A stretch of 64,000 nucleotides of DNA from Lactobacillus sp. PV012 (GTDB taxonomy: Bacteria > Bacillota > Bacilli > Lactobacillales > Lactobacillaceae). How positions within the stretch are numbered: position 1 is the first letter of the stretch; every line of letters begins with the position of its first letter. Below, piece after piece: positions 53,703-62,979 of this stretch. The notes under the pieces were generated by a model, which searched no databases, was not told where the DNA came from, and saw only the letters and a list, made by a program, of their open reading frames with translations. Both the position numbers and the translations under genes were made by a program. The DNA is taken from contig NZ_CP041983.1 in the NCBI RefSeq assembly GCF_014522325.1, forward strand, positions 1,178,001 to 1,242,000, in the 5' to 3' direction.

Positions 53703-54593
53703 TTAAGACTTAGCTGCGGTTAATTTTCGATATAAATGATTTCCGAGTATTCTTGCGCCAAAATTAAATAAAATTACTACAATAATTAGTAAAGCAGAAG
53801 TTGCGGCAGAAACAATATTTGCATCTGGAATTATTCCTTCAGTGTTAACTTTCCAAATATGAACTGCTAAAGTTTCCGCTGGACGCATCACATTTAAAAA
53901 ACTAGTAGCACTAAAAGGATTCCAATTGGTAAAATCGATTGTTGAACCACTTTGTCCAGCAGTATAAATTAAAGCTGCTGCTTCCCCAAAGATTCTCCCT
54001 GCACTTAAAATTACCCCAGTTAAAATTCCTGGTAAGGCAGCTGGCAATACAATACCACGAATAGTCTTCCAATTGGAAAGCCCTAACGCTAATCCAGCAT
54101 CTCTTTGTTCTTGTGGCACACCCTCTAAGGCCTGTTCAATATTGCTTGTTAAAGTTGGCAAGTTAAAAAATGTCAATGCAATTGCACCTGAGATAATTGA
54201 AAATCCAAACCCAAATTGGACCACAAACAATAAATATCCAAATAAACCTACCACAATTGATGGTAATGAACTCAAAATTTCAATTGTTGTTCTAATCAAA
54301 CTAGTAAACCAATTATCCCTTGCATATTCAGCAAGATAGATTGCTGCTCCTAGGGCAATTGGAATTGAAATAATCATGGTTAAGATTAATAAATATAAAG
54401 AATTAAATAATTGGTCTCTGACCCCTCCACCAGCTTGATAAGAAGAAGCTTGCGAAGTTAAAAAGTGCCAAGATAAATGAGGAACACCTGAAACCAAGAT
54501 ATTTCCAATTATTCCTACTAAAATTACTACTACAATACTTACTAAGGTATAAATTCCTGCAGTCGCTATTTTGTCACGTGTTTTTGCATTCAT
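53703..54593 (-). CDS. pstA: Phosphate ABC transporter permease PstA
   Basis: Membrane subunit with six helices and the binding-protein-dependent EAA loop (LEGVPQEQRDAGLALGLSNWKTIRGIVLPAALPGIL spread over about 165-200). An earlier start inside pstC is possible; the ATG at 54593, one base after the pstC stop with AAAGGA upstream, gives 296 residues. Pairs with PstC to form the phosphate channel. Confidence 0.93.
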   Translation of the reverse strand: MNAKTRDKIATAGIYTLVSIVVVILVGIIGNILVSGVPHLSWHFLTSQASSYQAGGGVRDQLFNSLYLLILTMIISIPIALGAAIYLAEYARDNWFTSLIRTTIEILSSLPSIVVGLFGYLLFVVQFGFGFSIISGAIALTFFNLPTLTSNIEQALEGVPQEQRDAGLALGLSNWKTIRGIVLPAALPGILTGVILSAGRIFGEAAALIYTAGQSGSTIDFTNWNPFSATSFLNVMRPAETLAVHIWKVNTEGIIPDANIVSAATSALLIIVVILFNFGARILGNHLYRKLTAAKS

Positions 54594-54594
54594 C

Positions 54595-55590
54595 TTAGTT
54601 TTGTCCTTTCTTACCAATTAGACGTACTAAAAAGTTAAATACTAAAGCCATTATTAATAAAAGTAATGCCAATGACCAAAGAGCATTATTAGGTAAAGTT
54701 CCCATAACGGTATTTCCCATTTGACTAGTTAACTGACTAGTTAATGTTGCTGAAGGACTAACTAAGTTATATGGCATCAACACTGCATTACCAATTACCA
54801 TTTGAACAGCTAATGCTTCCCCAAAAGCTCTCGCCATTCCAAAAATTACTGCTGTCATAATCCTTGGAGTTGCTACACGTAATACAACTTTATAAATAGT
54901 TTGCCAATGTGTAGCACCCAAGGCGAGTGAAGCTTGACGATAATGTTTAGGTACTGCTTTTAAGCTATCAACAGTTAAAGAGGTAATTGTTGGTAATACC
55001 ATTACAAATAAAACTAAAGTTGCTGATAAAATACCAAATCCAGTGCCACCAAAGAGATTTCTCATTACTGGTACGATAATTGTTAACCCTAAGAAACCAT
55101 ATACTACCGATGGAATTCCAACAAGTAATTCCATTACTGACTGAAGAAACTTTCCACCCTTTTTAGAAGAATATTCTGTCATAAAAAGCGCTACTGCAAT
55201 TGCAAAAGGAGTAGCAACCAAGGCCGCTAAAATAGTTACCGCAAACGAAGTAACAATCATGGCTGCAGCACCTATATGATTTTTTCCTTCACTAGGTTCC
55301 CAATCAGAGGAGGTAAGAAAATGGAAGACATTGACATGATCTTGGAAAAAAGTTGCCAAGCCATGAACTGCGATAAATCCAATAATTGAAGCTACTAAGA
55401 CAATAATTAAGATAATCGCTGCACTAGTTAATCCTTTTCCCCAGTACTCTTGTCTTGTTTCTTTAGAAGGTTTGGTTAGTTTTTCAATATCAACTTTTTC
55501 TGTGCCTAATCTTTTTAATTTAACATGAGGTACTTTTTGCTCAGCTAAAGCAGTTTCCACTACTTTTTTTAAGTTATCTTTTTTATCCAT
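54595..55590 (-). CDS. pstC: Phosphate ABC transporter permease PstC
   Basis: Membrane subunit of 331 residues with a cytosolic N-terminal extension (about 1-50, charged) and six helices. The EAA loop is KAVPKHYRQASLALGATHWQTIYKVVLRVATPRI (around 215-248). The extension, longer than usual, contains EKVDIEKLTKPSKETRQEYWGKG. Twelve bases downstream of pstS and adjoining pstA. Confidence 0.93.
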   Translation of the reverse strand: MDKKDNLKKVVETALAEQKVPHVKLKRLGTEKVDIEKLTKPSKETRQEYWGKGLTSAAIILIIVLVASIIGFIAVHGLATFFQDHVNVFHFLTSSDWEPSEGKNHIGAAAMIVTSFAVTILAALVATPFAIAVALFMTEYSSKKGGKFLQSVMELLVGIPSVVYGFLGLTIIVPVMRNLFGGTGFGILSATLVLFVMVLPTITSLTVDSLKAVPKHYRQASLALGATHWQTIYKVVLRVATPRIMTAVIFGMARAFGEALAVQMVIGNAVLMPYNLVSPSATLTSQLTSQMGNTVMGTLPNNALWSLALLLLIMALVFNFLVRLIGKKGQN

Positions 55591-55602
55591 TTTTGTCCTA
55601 TC

Positions 55603-56466
55603 TTACTTTTTAACAATTTGATTATTACTCTTTCGAATAACTTTCATATCATTCACACTGATATATCCTAAGTTAGGAATAAGATCTTTTTGTACTTTAT
55701 TAGAAAGCATATACTTGATAAATGCCTTTGTTTTTTGATTGACCTTTTTCTTTGTATACATATGTTCATAAGACCAAAGTGGCCATGCATTTGTAGTAAC
55801 ATGGGCGTTTGTTGGAGTAACCCCATTCAAACTTAATTTTTGAATATTTTTATCATTTGCATAAGGAAAAGAAATATATGAAATTGTTCCTGGAGTTGAA
55901 TTTACTATCTTTCTTACAGTTCCATTTGAATCCTGTTCTTGGGCCTTAATTGGTTTAGCATTATCTAAGGCAATTGCTTCAAAAGTTGAGCGCGTTCCAC
56001 TTCCCTTAGAACGATTAATAACTGTTATCGGTAAATTTCTACCTCCTACTTGGCGCCAATTAGAAATTTTTCCAGTAAAAATTTCTTTTAATTGCTTAAG
56101 TGTAAGATTCTTAATTCCTACACCCTTATTAACAATAGGAACAATTCCCACTACAGCTATTGGATAGTCCACTAATTCTGAAGCACGAATTCCTTTTTGC
56201 GTTTCTGCATAAACATCAGAAGTTCCAATTTCTACCGCTCCAGCTTGCACTTGACTTAATCCTGTCCCAGATCCTCCACCTTGAACAACAATATTGCTAT
56301 TTGCATGAGTTAAGCGATAGTCATTTCCTGCTTGTTCTGCTAATAATTGCATCGCACTTGAACCAACTACAGTAATTTTATCTGCTTGACTACATGCAGT
56401 GAGAATTGTGACTAATCCCATTCCTAAAAAAAGAAGGAGAAACTTTTTAAAAGTATTAATTTTCAC
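55603..56466 (-). CDS. pstS: Phosphate-binding lipoprotein PstS
   Basis: Surface lipoprotein capturing phosphate for PstCAB. Signal peptide with lipobox LTACSQ (Cys25), then VVGSSAMQLLAEQAG, VVQGGGSGTGLSQVQAGAVEIGTSD (phosphate loop) and VINRSKGSGTRSTFEAIAL. 287 residues. Start GTG. First gene of pstS-C-A-B-B-phoU. Upstream (56467-56645) I see AT-rich sequence with a small palindrome CTAGAA..TTCTAG but no convincing PhoP box repeat. Confidence 0.93.
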   Translation of the reverse strand: MKINTFKKFLLLFLGMGLVTILTACSQADKITVVGSSAMQLLAEQAGNDYRLTHANSNIVVQGGGSGTGLSQVQAGAVEIGTSDVYAETQKGIRASELVDYPIAVVGIVPIVNKGVGIKNLTLKQLKEIFTGKISNWRQVGGRNLPITVINRSKGSGTRSTFEAIALDNAKPIKAQEQDSNGTVRKIVNSTPGTISYISFPYANDKNIQKLSLNGVTPTNAHVTTNAWPLWSYEHMYTKKKVNQKTKAFIKYMLSNKVQKDLIPNLGYISVNDMKVIRKSNNQIVKK

Positions 56467-56645
56467 TTTTCACTTCATACCTTTACTAAATCATGATTTA
56501 ACAAAATACTTGTCTATCAATTCCACAGATTACTCTTCTCAAAATAGAAAAAAGCAAAAAAATACGGCTAGAAATTCTAGTCATATTCTTATAATTCTAT
56601 TTTCCAGTTTCTCAACCCTGTCGTCAATATCTTTTTAAGCAAGTT

Positions 56646-56676
56646 AAAAAGTTAGGCTAAAATCGCCTAACTTTTT
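56646..56676 (-). terminator. Terminator of the first amino-acid ABC operon
   Basis: AAAAAGTTAGGC and GCCTAACTTTTT, 12-bp perfect stem with a 7-base loop, overlapping the end region of the ATPase gene. Confidence 0.88.
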
Positions 56677-56677
56677 C

Positions 56678-57412
56678 TCATAATACTTTCGAAAGAAAGT
56701 CCTTTGCTCTTTCTGATTTTGGATGATCAAATACTTCTTCAGGTGTTCCCTTTTCCTGTAAATAGCCATCTGCCATAAACCAAATTTCATCAGAAACCTC
56801 TTTGGCAAATCCCATTTCATGAGTAACAATTACCATGGTCATGCCAGAATTTGCTAAGTCTTTCATCGTTTTTAACACTTCGCCAACCATCTCAGGATCT
56901 AATGCACTTGTTGGTTCATCAAACAGCATCATCTCTGGATTCATGGCTAAAGCACGCGCAATAGCTACCCTTTGCTGCTGACCACCTGATAAACTAGTAG
57001 GATATTGATGAGCACGGTCTTTTAAACCAACTTTATCTAATAACTCTAAGCCCAAAGCTTCTGCCTCTTTTTCATCCATCCCTTTTACCTTGACAGGTGC
57101 TAGTTTAATATTTTCTATTACATTCATATTAGGGAAAAGATTGAAATTTTGAAAAACCATTCCCAGTTTTTCCCGTAATTTATCTAAACGCTTTTCATCA
57201 ATATGCGCTAAATCTTCCCCATCAAAGATTATTTTTCCAGATGTTGGAATTTCTAAAACGTTTAAGCAGCGTAATAATGTACTTTTCCCTGAACCAGATG
57301 GACCAATAATACAAATTACTTGTCCTTTATTCACATTGGCCGAGATATCTTTTAAAACTTCATTATCTCCAAATTTCTTTTGTAGATGTTCAATTTGTAA
57401 CATTTTAGTCAT
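56678..57412 (-). CDS. Amino-acid ABC transporter ATP-binding protein (GlnQ-like)
   Basis: Polar amino-acid uptake ATPase of 244 residues. Walker [18 protein letters not shown]-loop [17 protein letters not shown], signature [16 protein letters not shown], Walker [15 protein letters not shown], switch [13 protein letters not shown]. It overlaps the end of the (frameshifted) binding-protein/permease gene by eight bases, so is coupled to it. With its partner broken, this ATPase may be without its normal channel unless the frameshift is bypassed. Confidence 0.92.
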   Translation of the reverse strand: MTKMLQIEHLQKKFGDNEVLKDISANVNKGQVICIIGPSGSGKSTLLRCLNVLEIPTSGKIIFDGEDLAHIDEKRLDKLREKLGMVFQNFNLFPNMNVIENIKLAPVKVKGMDEKEAEALGLELLDKVGLKDRAHQYPTSLSGGQQQRVAIARALAMNPEMMLFDEPTSALDPEMVGEVLKTMKDLANSGMTMVIVTHEMGFAKEVSDEIWFMADGYLQEKGTPEEVFDHPKSERAKDFLSKVL

Positions 57413-58903
57413 GTATCTTCATCCTCTTTTCAAAGTAATTCAAAAGTCTAGTCAAAGAGAACGTCATAATAAAGTAGAGAATCATCGCAATAAAGAGTGG
57501 TAACACTCCTCGATAAGTCGAAGTTTGAATTAATTGAGTTTGGTACATTAATTCTGAAACCCCAATAATTGAAACTAAAGAACTATCCTTAAGGAGAGTA
57601 ATTAATTCATTTCCTAAAGCTGGCCAAATATTTTTTATAGCTTGGGGAATAATTACATATCTGTATGTTTTAGCTTGACTCAAACCTAGAGAACGTGCTG
57701 CCTCTGTTTGGCCCTTTGGTAGTGAATCAATTCCTGACCGAATATCTTCAGCAACATAAGCTCCCGAATTAAGTCCAATCGCAATAATACCGGCAACAAT
57801 TGCTGATAAATTAGAAATCAGGTAGCCAATTCCAAAATAAACAAACAAAATTTGGACCATTTGAGGGGTGCCCCGAATAAACTCAATATAAGCTACGGCA
57901 ATCCAATGCAGAAGTTTATTACTGGACAAACGCATTAAGGCTAAAACAATTCCTAAAATAATTCCAATCAATACTGAAAAAATTGTAATTACAATAGTGT
58001 ACCAAATACCTTTTACAAAATACATCCAGTACTGACTCATCTTATTTGAAGCTGAACTGGTTTTCATTGCTTTGGCAGCTGCAGGTAAATATTCTTTGTT
58101 AACTAGATCTTTATTTTTTATTTTAGTAATTGCTTGATTAACAGCAGTCAGTAAATCTGGTTGTCCTTTTGCAATTGCAACAGCGTTCCCTGGCTGGTTA
58201 TCTTTTAAATTTGATTTAATTGCCGCTAAGTTTTTGTTGTTCTGGGCATAAGCCTTAGCAGTTAATTCTTCCATTACAACTGCTGAAACTTTGCCTGATT
58301 GCAATGCTAAAACTAAGTTATTAATCTTTCCCAATCCTTTTATTGTTGAATCAGGCATTTGACTTTTTACTAAATTATATTGCAAACTTCCTGTTTGCAC
58401 TCCAATGGTTTGTCTTTTCAGACTTTGAATTGAATTATATTTATCTTTATCTTTTTATTTACCAAAAAGTATTGACCACTTGCTTTATAATAAATTTTTG
58501 AAAAATCAACACTTTTTTTCCTTGCTGGTGTTGGAGAAAGTCCCGAAATTACCATATCAACTTTCCCAGTTTCAAGAGCTACTAAAAGAGAATCAAAACT
58601 CATATTTTTAATAACCAATTTAACTCCAAGTTCTTTGGCAATTCCCTTGGCTAATTCAATATCTACACCCACATATTTAGTTTTTCCATTTTTGCTGGTC
58701 GTAAATTCTAACGGGGGGTAATCTGCAGAAGTTCCTACTACTAATTCACCACTTTTTTTGATCTTTTTCATCACACTGTTAGTTGCCACAGTTTTTGACT
58801 CACTATCAGCGGCATGAACCTGCTGTGAATTAAAAATTTCAACTATTGGCGTAACTAACAGAAACAAAAGCAGCACAAATCTAATTAATTTTAAGTCTTT
58901 CAT
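57405..58903 (-). pseudogene. Amino-acid ABC transporter fused binding protein/permease, split by a frameshift
   Basis: Two abutting frames form one broken gene. 58418-58903 gives 161 residues: a signal peptide (VLLLFLLVTPIVEIFNSQQVHAA), then a type 3 solute-binding domain (LVVGTSADYPPLEF, DMVISGLSPTPARKKSVDFS). 57405-58400 continues the binding domain and adds a permease with about five helices and EAA loop PKGQTEAARSLGLSQAKTYRYVIIPQAI. Adding one A to the A run at plus-strand 58452-58456 restores a continuous frame (DKDKYNSIQSLK...) of about 499 residues, the usual size of GlnP/ArtQ-type fusions. It may be a true mutation, a phase-variable run or a base-calling error. Confidence 0.85.
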
Positions 58904-58952
58904 TAAAATAAACTCCGATCTACTTATTTAATGTTTCATTTTACTTGCAATT

Positions 58953-58973
58953 TTAGTTACGTCGTCGTTTCAT
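58953..58973 (-). CDS. Candidate arginine-rich leader peptide (6 codons)
   Basis: ATG AAA CGA CGA CGT AAC TAA, nine bases after GGGGG, in the 5' leader of the amino-acid ABC operon and about 50 bases before its first gene. Three consecutive arginine codons, two of them CGA, could make translation of this ORF sensitive to arginine supply. No terminator hairpin is visible downstream, so a classic attenuator is not proven. Confidence 0.4.
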   Translation of the reverse strand: MKRRRN

Positions 58974-59010
58974 TTATTTTTCCCCCAATGTTTCTAATAT
59001 TAATATAGTA

Positions 59011-59039
59011 ATTATACAGACTGATTTTTTTATTATCAA
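59011..59039 (-). promoter_or_regulatory. Promoter of the first amino-acid ABC operon
   Basis: On the minus strand TTGATA, 17 bases, TATAAT; predicted start near 59004. It is followed by the short arginine-rich ORF and then the ABC genes. Apart from this promoter and that of udk the 58904-59201 gap shows nothing else. Confidence 0.7.
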
Positions 59040-59143
59040 CAACATTATTAAAAATAATTGAAAAAATCAATTAAAAGAAATTAATAATCAAGAAATTCCC
59101 AAATTATCTAGCTTTTTGCCCTCTTTTGTACTAAAATTCAAGG

Positions 59144-59173
59144 TTGATAGTTAATTTATTTATAGGGTATCAT
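59144..59173 (+). promoter_or_regulatory. Promoter of udk
   Basis: TTGATA, 18 bases, TATCAT, about 28 bases before the udk ATG, which has AAAGGAG. Confidence 0.55.
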
Positions 59174-59201
59174 AATACTAGCAAACAAAAGGAGTTGCCC
59201 A

Positions 59202-59837
59202 ATGCAAAAAAATAAACAACCCATTGTAATTGGAATCGCTGGTGGATCAGGTAGTGGTAAAACTACTATTGCTCACGAAATCTATGAAAGATTACATCAA
59301 AATGATCATATGTTGATTTTGACACAAGATTCTTACTACAAAAATAACGATAATCTTTCTATGGCAGAACGCCAAAAGATTAACTATGATCATCCAGATG
59401 CTTTTGACATGCCATTACTAACTAAACAACTTAAGCAACTAATGAATCGTCAGGCTATTGAAATGCCAGTTTATGATTTTACTGCTCACACTCGCAGTAA
59501 AGAAACTGTTCATACTGAGCCAGCTGATATTATCATCTTAGAAGGAATTTTAGTTCTATCTGATAAACAACTTCGCGACTTAATGAGCATTAAGATTTTT
59601 GTTGATACTGACGATGACATTCGGTTTATTCGTCGGCTAGAACGTGATACCCAAGAACGTGGACGAACAATGGATTCAGTCATTACGCAATACTTAGCAA
59701 CAGTTAAGCCAATGTATCACCAATTTTTGGAACCAACTAAACGTTACGCTGATATCATTGTTCCTGAAGGTGGAGAAAATGATGTCGCAATTGATATGTT
59801 AACCACTAAACTTCGTTCTGTTTTGGCAAATAAATAA
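59202..59837 (+). CDS. udk: Uridine kinase
   Basis: Phosphorylates uridine and cytidine in pyrimidine salvage. P-loop GIAGGSGSGKTTIAHEI (about 12-28), DSYYKNN and NYDHPDAFD (substrate loop), RSKETV, FVDTDDDIRFIRRLERDTQERGR (lid). 211 residues, full length. Single-gene unit with its own promoter and a large hairpin terminator, divergent from the frameshifted ABC operon and convergent with the second one. Confidence 0.95.
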   Translation: MQKNKQPIVIGIAGGSGSGKTTIAHEIYERLHQNDHMLILTQDSYYKNNDNLSMAERQKINYDHPDAFDMPLLTKQLKQLMNRQAIEMPVYDFTAHTRSKETVHTEPADIIILEGILVLSDKQLRDLMSIKIFVDTDDDIRFIRRLERDTQERGRTMDSVITQYLATVKPMYHQFLEPTKRYADIIVPEGGENDVAIDMLTTKLRSVLANK

Positions 59838-59848
59838 TCAATACAAAA

Positions 59849-59932
59849 AAAGCTTTAGCTAATTTTCAAGTACCTCATAATTGTTTAGATCTCAATCTAG
59901 CGAGTATGAGGTATTTTTATAACTAAAGCTTT
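59849..59932. terminator. Three-tier hairpin at the end of udk
   Basis: Nested stems: AAAGCTTTAG/CTAAAGCTTT (59849-59858 with 59923-59932), TACCTCATA/TATGAGGTA (59871-59879 with 59905-59913), and TAGAT/ATCTA (59886-59899). T runs follow the outer stem on both strands, so it can end udk and the convergent ABC operon. Confidence 0.75.
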
Positions 59933-59936
59933 CTTT

Positions 59937-60593
59937 TTAATTGTTATATTTCTTTTGTAAATGGCTTGCAAAAATTGAAAGTGAGAAACAAACCACAAAA
60001 TACATTACTGAGATAATCAAATACATTGGAATTAAATAAGTAGTATTTTGACTATAGATTATTTGTGCGTGGAATAATAATTCTGGCAATACAATAATCG
60101 TTGCAAGTGAAGTATCTTTTACTAAGGAAACAAATTGTGATAATAGTGCTGGAATCATTTTATGAAGTGCTTGCGGTAATATCACATGATACATCGCCTG
60201 CATATATGTCATCCCATTAGAGCGAGCACCTTCCATTTGTCCTTGAGGAACAGCATTAATACCACTTCTTACAATTTCAGCTAACATTGCCCCTTCAAAA
60301 ATTACCAACGCAATAATTGAAGCTACTGTAGGATTAGTAATAATTCCTAATTCTGGTAAGCCAAAATAAGTAAAGAAGATTATTAATAATAGAGGTAGAT
60401 TTCTGATTATATCAATACAAAAACCAACTATTGGAGATAGGATCTTGACATTCATATTTCGGACAAAACCTAATACTAGCCCCACTACAAAACTAAGAAC
60501 AATTGAAATTAATGAAACATAAATTGTCACCCATAAACCTTGCAAAAGGAAACGAATGTCAACCCATGAATACGCGTGTATAAAGTTTTCCAT
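59937..60593 (-). CDS. Amino-acid ABC transporter permease (second system, distal)
   Basis: Polar amino-acid permease of 218 residues with about five helices and the EAA loop VPQGQMEGARSNGMTYMQAMYHVILPQAL (around 115-143). Glutamine/glutamate type (GluC/GluD-like). Last gene of the operon, 21 bases after its paralogue; the two likely form a heterodimeric channel. Confidence 0.9.
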   Translation of the reverse strand: MENFIHAYSWVDIRFLLQGLWVTIYVSLISIVLSFVVGLVLGFVRNMNVKILSPIVGFCIDIIRNLPLLLIIFFTYFGLPELGIITNPTVASIIALVIFEGAMLAEIVRSGINAVPQGQMEGARSNGMTYMQAMYHVILPQALHKMIPALLSQFVSLVKDTSLATIIVLPELLFHAQIIYSQNTTYLIPMYLIISVMYFVVCFSLSIFASHLQKKYNN

Positions 60594-60614
60594 TTATTTT
60601 TTCCTTTCTATAAG

Positions 60615-61256
60615 TTATCGAGACAATTTCTTTTCCAAGTGACGCATATAATAACTTAAAGGCAAAGTTAAAACTAAGTAAAATAGTCCAACTACAATGT
60701 AAGTATTAATCGTTTGGAAAGATGACAAGGCAATTACATCTGCTTGATACATTAAGTCAAAGCCGGCCACAAAGGCTAACACAGATGAATTCTTAATCAA
60801 GTTGACAAATTGGTTTCCTAAAGGAGGAATTACAATTTTCATTGCTTGTGGCAAAATCACATAACGCATTGCTTGAGTATAAGTCATCCCGTTGGAGCGA
60901 GCACCTTCCATTTGTCCTTCACCAACTGAATTAATTCCTGATCTTACAGTTTCCGCAATGAATGCTGAAGTATAAAGAGTTAATCCGATCGTTCCAGCCA
61001 CAAATCCAGAAATCTTAACCCAAAATTGTGGGATTACCAAATAAAATACCATTGTGATAACTAATAAAGGAATATTACGAAATAATTCAATGTAGATTCT
61101 TGCAATTACTCTTCCAAATTTTGGTGGAGCTACTTCTAAAAGTGCAAATCCCACTCCTAAAATCAAACTGAAAAATAAGGCAATTATACTACACAAAATT
61201 GTATTCCAAAATCCATTTAGGAATTCAGACCAATGGTTTATTAGGATATTTATCAT
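60615..61256 (-). CDS. Amino-acid ABC transporter permease (second system, proximal)
   Basis: Permease of 213 residues, five helices, EAA loop VGEGQMEGARSNGMTYTQAMRYVILPQAM nearly identical in part to its neighbour, showing an old duplication. Fourteen bases after the binding lipoprotein gene, in the same operon. Confidence 0.9.
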   Translation of the reverse strand: MINILINHWSEFLNGFWNTILCSIIALFFSLILGVGFALLEVAPPKFGRVIARIYIELFRNIPLLVITMVFYLVIPQFWVKISGFVAGTIGLTLYTSAFIAETVRSGINSVGEGQMEGARSNGMTYTQAMRYVILPQAMKIVIPPLGNQFVNLIKNSSVLAFVAGFDLMYQADVIALSSFQTINTYIVVGLFYLVLTLPLSYYMRHLEKKLSR

Positions 61257-61270
61257 TCATTTTCAACTCC

Positions 61271-62077
61271 TTAATACTCAATTCCTGCTACATTACCGAA
61301 CCATTTTTTAGATATTTTCTGATAAGTTCCATCCTTTTTTAATTCATTGAGTGCACTATTTAAATGCTCAAGTAATTGAGGTTGTCCCTTGTCTACAGCC
61401 ATTCCATATGGTTCGTGAGTAAATGTTCCCCCAACTAACTTATAACCTGGATTTTCTGCGGCAATTCCCGCTAAAATTCCGTTATCAGTTGTCATTGCTT
61501 GGCCCTGACCGGCTTTTAATGCAGTAAAGGCTTGACCATAATCATCATATTCTAATACTTTAGCCTTGGGGGCGAATTTAGCCACATTTTCTACAGCAGT
61601 TGTTCCTTTAACAGCTAAAACTGTCTTTCCATTTAATTGCCGAATATTTTTAATCTTAGAATTCTTCGGCACTAAAAGGGCTTGGCCTGCTGGAAAATAG
61701 GGTTTAGTAAAGTCTACCTGCTTTTGTCTTTCAGGTGTTATTGTCATTGTTGCCAAAATAATATCAATATTTCCATTCCTTAATAATGGAATACGAGTTT
61801 TAGGACTTGTTTGAACAAACTTCGCTTTCCCCTTTTTACCTAACATTTGCTTGGTAAGGGCCTTGGCAAGATCAATTTCAAATCCTTCAATTTTTCCAGT
61901 TTTTGTACTCATTAATCCAAACAAACGCGTATCAGCTCGAACTCCCCAAGTAATGGTTTTTGTCTGTTGAATTTTTTTATAAACATTCTGCTTGCGGCTA
62001 CTTTTTCCACAAGCGGTTAAAGCTAATAAAAATAATGCTAAAAAACTTAACATTAAAAATCGATATTTTTTCTTCAT
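61271..62077 (-). CDS. Amino-acid ABC transporter substrate-binding lipoprotein (second system)
   Basis: Type 3 solute-binding lipoprotein of about 268 residues from ATG 62077 (AGGTGG upstream; three extra codons possible). Signal peptide with lipobox LTACGK, then TRLFGLMSTKTGKIEGFEIDLAKALTK-type start region, NGNIDIILATMTITPERQKQVDFT, LNGKTVLAVKGTTAVEN and KWFGNV. Very similar to the lipoprotein encoded at 62980-63801. Likely glutamine, glutamate or a related amino acid; ligand not determined. Confidence 0.9.
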   Translation of the reverse strand: MKKKYRFLMLSFLALFLLALTACGKSSRKQNVYKKIQQTKTITWGVRADTRLFGLMSTKTGKIEGFEIDLAKALTKQMLGKKGKAKFVQTSPKTRIPLLRNGNIDIILATMTITPERQKQVDFTKPYFPAGQALLVPKNSKIKNIRQLNGKTVLAVKGTTAVENVAKFAPKAKVLEYDDYGQAFTALKAGQGQAMTTDNGILAGIAAENPGYKLVGGTFTHEPYGMAVDKGQPQLLEHLNSALNELKKDGTYQKISKKWFGNVAGIEY

Positions 62078-62078
62078 A

Positions 62079-62828
62079 TTAGCCACCTAATTTTTCAGTA
62101 ATTACTTTACTTAAGAATTGGCGAGCACGTTCACTTTTTGGATGTTCAAAAAATTCTTCTGGTTTTTCATCTTCAATAATTTGACCTTTATCAAAGAAAA
62201 TTAATCGATCACCAACTTGACGTGCAAAGCCCATTTCATGAGTTACTACTACCATCGTTAATCCCTGATCAGCGACAAATTTCATTACATCTAATACGTC
62301 CTGAATCATTTCAGGGTCAAGAGCACTTGTTGGTTCATCAAATAAAATTACCTTTGGACTCATTGCAAGTGAACGAGCAATTGCAACACGTTGCTTCTGT
62401 CCACCAGAGAGTTGCTTAGGGTAGTAATCTGCCTTATCTTCAAGACCTACTTTTTTGAGTAAGTCCATTGCCATTTGCTTATTTTCTGCATCTGGACGTT
62501 TAAGTACAATCTTCGGAGCTAAAGTAATATTTTCAAGCACAGTATGATTTTCATATAAGTTAAAGTGTTGAAATACCATTCCTACATCCTTACGAATGTC
62601 ATTTAAGTCAGTTTTTTTATTGGCAATGTTTTTTCCAGTGACAATTAGTTCACCTGAATTAATTTTTTCTAATCCATTCATTGTTCTTATTAAAGTACTT
62701 TTTCCTGAACCAGAAGGACCAATAATACTTACAACCTGACCTTCTTCAATGGATAGATTAATATTTTTTAAAGCATGAAGTTTACCATAATATTTATTTA
62801 CATCTTTAAATTCAATAATCGCAGCCAT
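62079..62828 (-). CDS. Amino-acid ABC transporter ATP-binding protein (second system)
   Basis: ATPase of 249 residues: Walker [18 protein letters not shown]-loop [17 protein letters not shown], signature [16 protein letters not shown], Walker [15 protein letters not shown], switch [20 protein letters not shown] lies before the ATG. It leads the operon ATPase-binding protein-permease-permease from its own probable promoter. Confidence 0.93.
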   Translation of the reverse strand: MAAIIEFKDVNKYYGKLHALKNINLSIEEGQVVSIIGPSGSGKSTLIRTMNGLEKINSGELIVTGKNIANKKTDLNDIRKDVGMVFQHFNLYENHTVLENITLAPKIVLKRPDAENKQMAMDLLKKVGLEDKADYYPKQLSGGQKQRVAIARSLAMSPKVILFDEPTSALDPEMIQDVLDVMKFVADQGLTMVVVTHEMGFARQVGDRLIFFDKGQIIEDEKPEEFFEHPKSERARQFLSKVITEKLGG

Positions 62829-62848
62829 GCTTGCGCTCCTCTCATGTT

Positions 62849-62854
62849 ATTATA
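62849..62854 (-). promoter_or_regulatory. Probable -10 element for the second amino-acid ABC operon
   Basis: TATAAT on the minus strand, about 21 bases before the ATPase start codon. The only -35-like match (TTGAAA) sits 20 bases upstream of it, wider than usual, so the call is tentative. Confidence 0.4.
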
Positions 62855-62932
62855 TGTTCTTATTCTAAACTAAATTTCAACTTTTTGCTTAAAAAGGATC
62901 ATTTTATTTAAAAATAGCCTATTTGTTACGTA

Positions 62933-62954
62933 AAAAAGTCTTAAAATACTTTTT
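62933..62954 (-). terminator. Weak hairpin after the upstream lipoprotein gene
   Basis: AAAAAGT and ACTTTTT, 7-bp AT-rich stem, 8-base loop, with T following on the minus strand. It may partly separate the lipoprotein gene from the ABC operon downstream. Confidence 0.4.
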
Positions 62955-62979
62955 AATCAATAAATTGTTCGAGTTTTAA

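Noticed and set aside
56467..56645. PhoP-box search upstream of pstS
   Set aside because: Scattered TTAACA-like words are present but not in the spaced direct-repeat pattern needed.
56644..56829. Minus-strand 61-codon frame within the amino-acid ABC ATPase
   Set aside because: Out of frame with the ATPase and covered by it; a shadow frame.
62829..62979. Riboswitch or T-box in the leader of the second amino-acid ABC operon
   Set aside because: No T-box motif or conserved multi-stem architecture was seen; only an AT-rich leader with a TATAAT.
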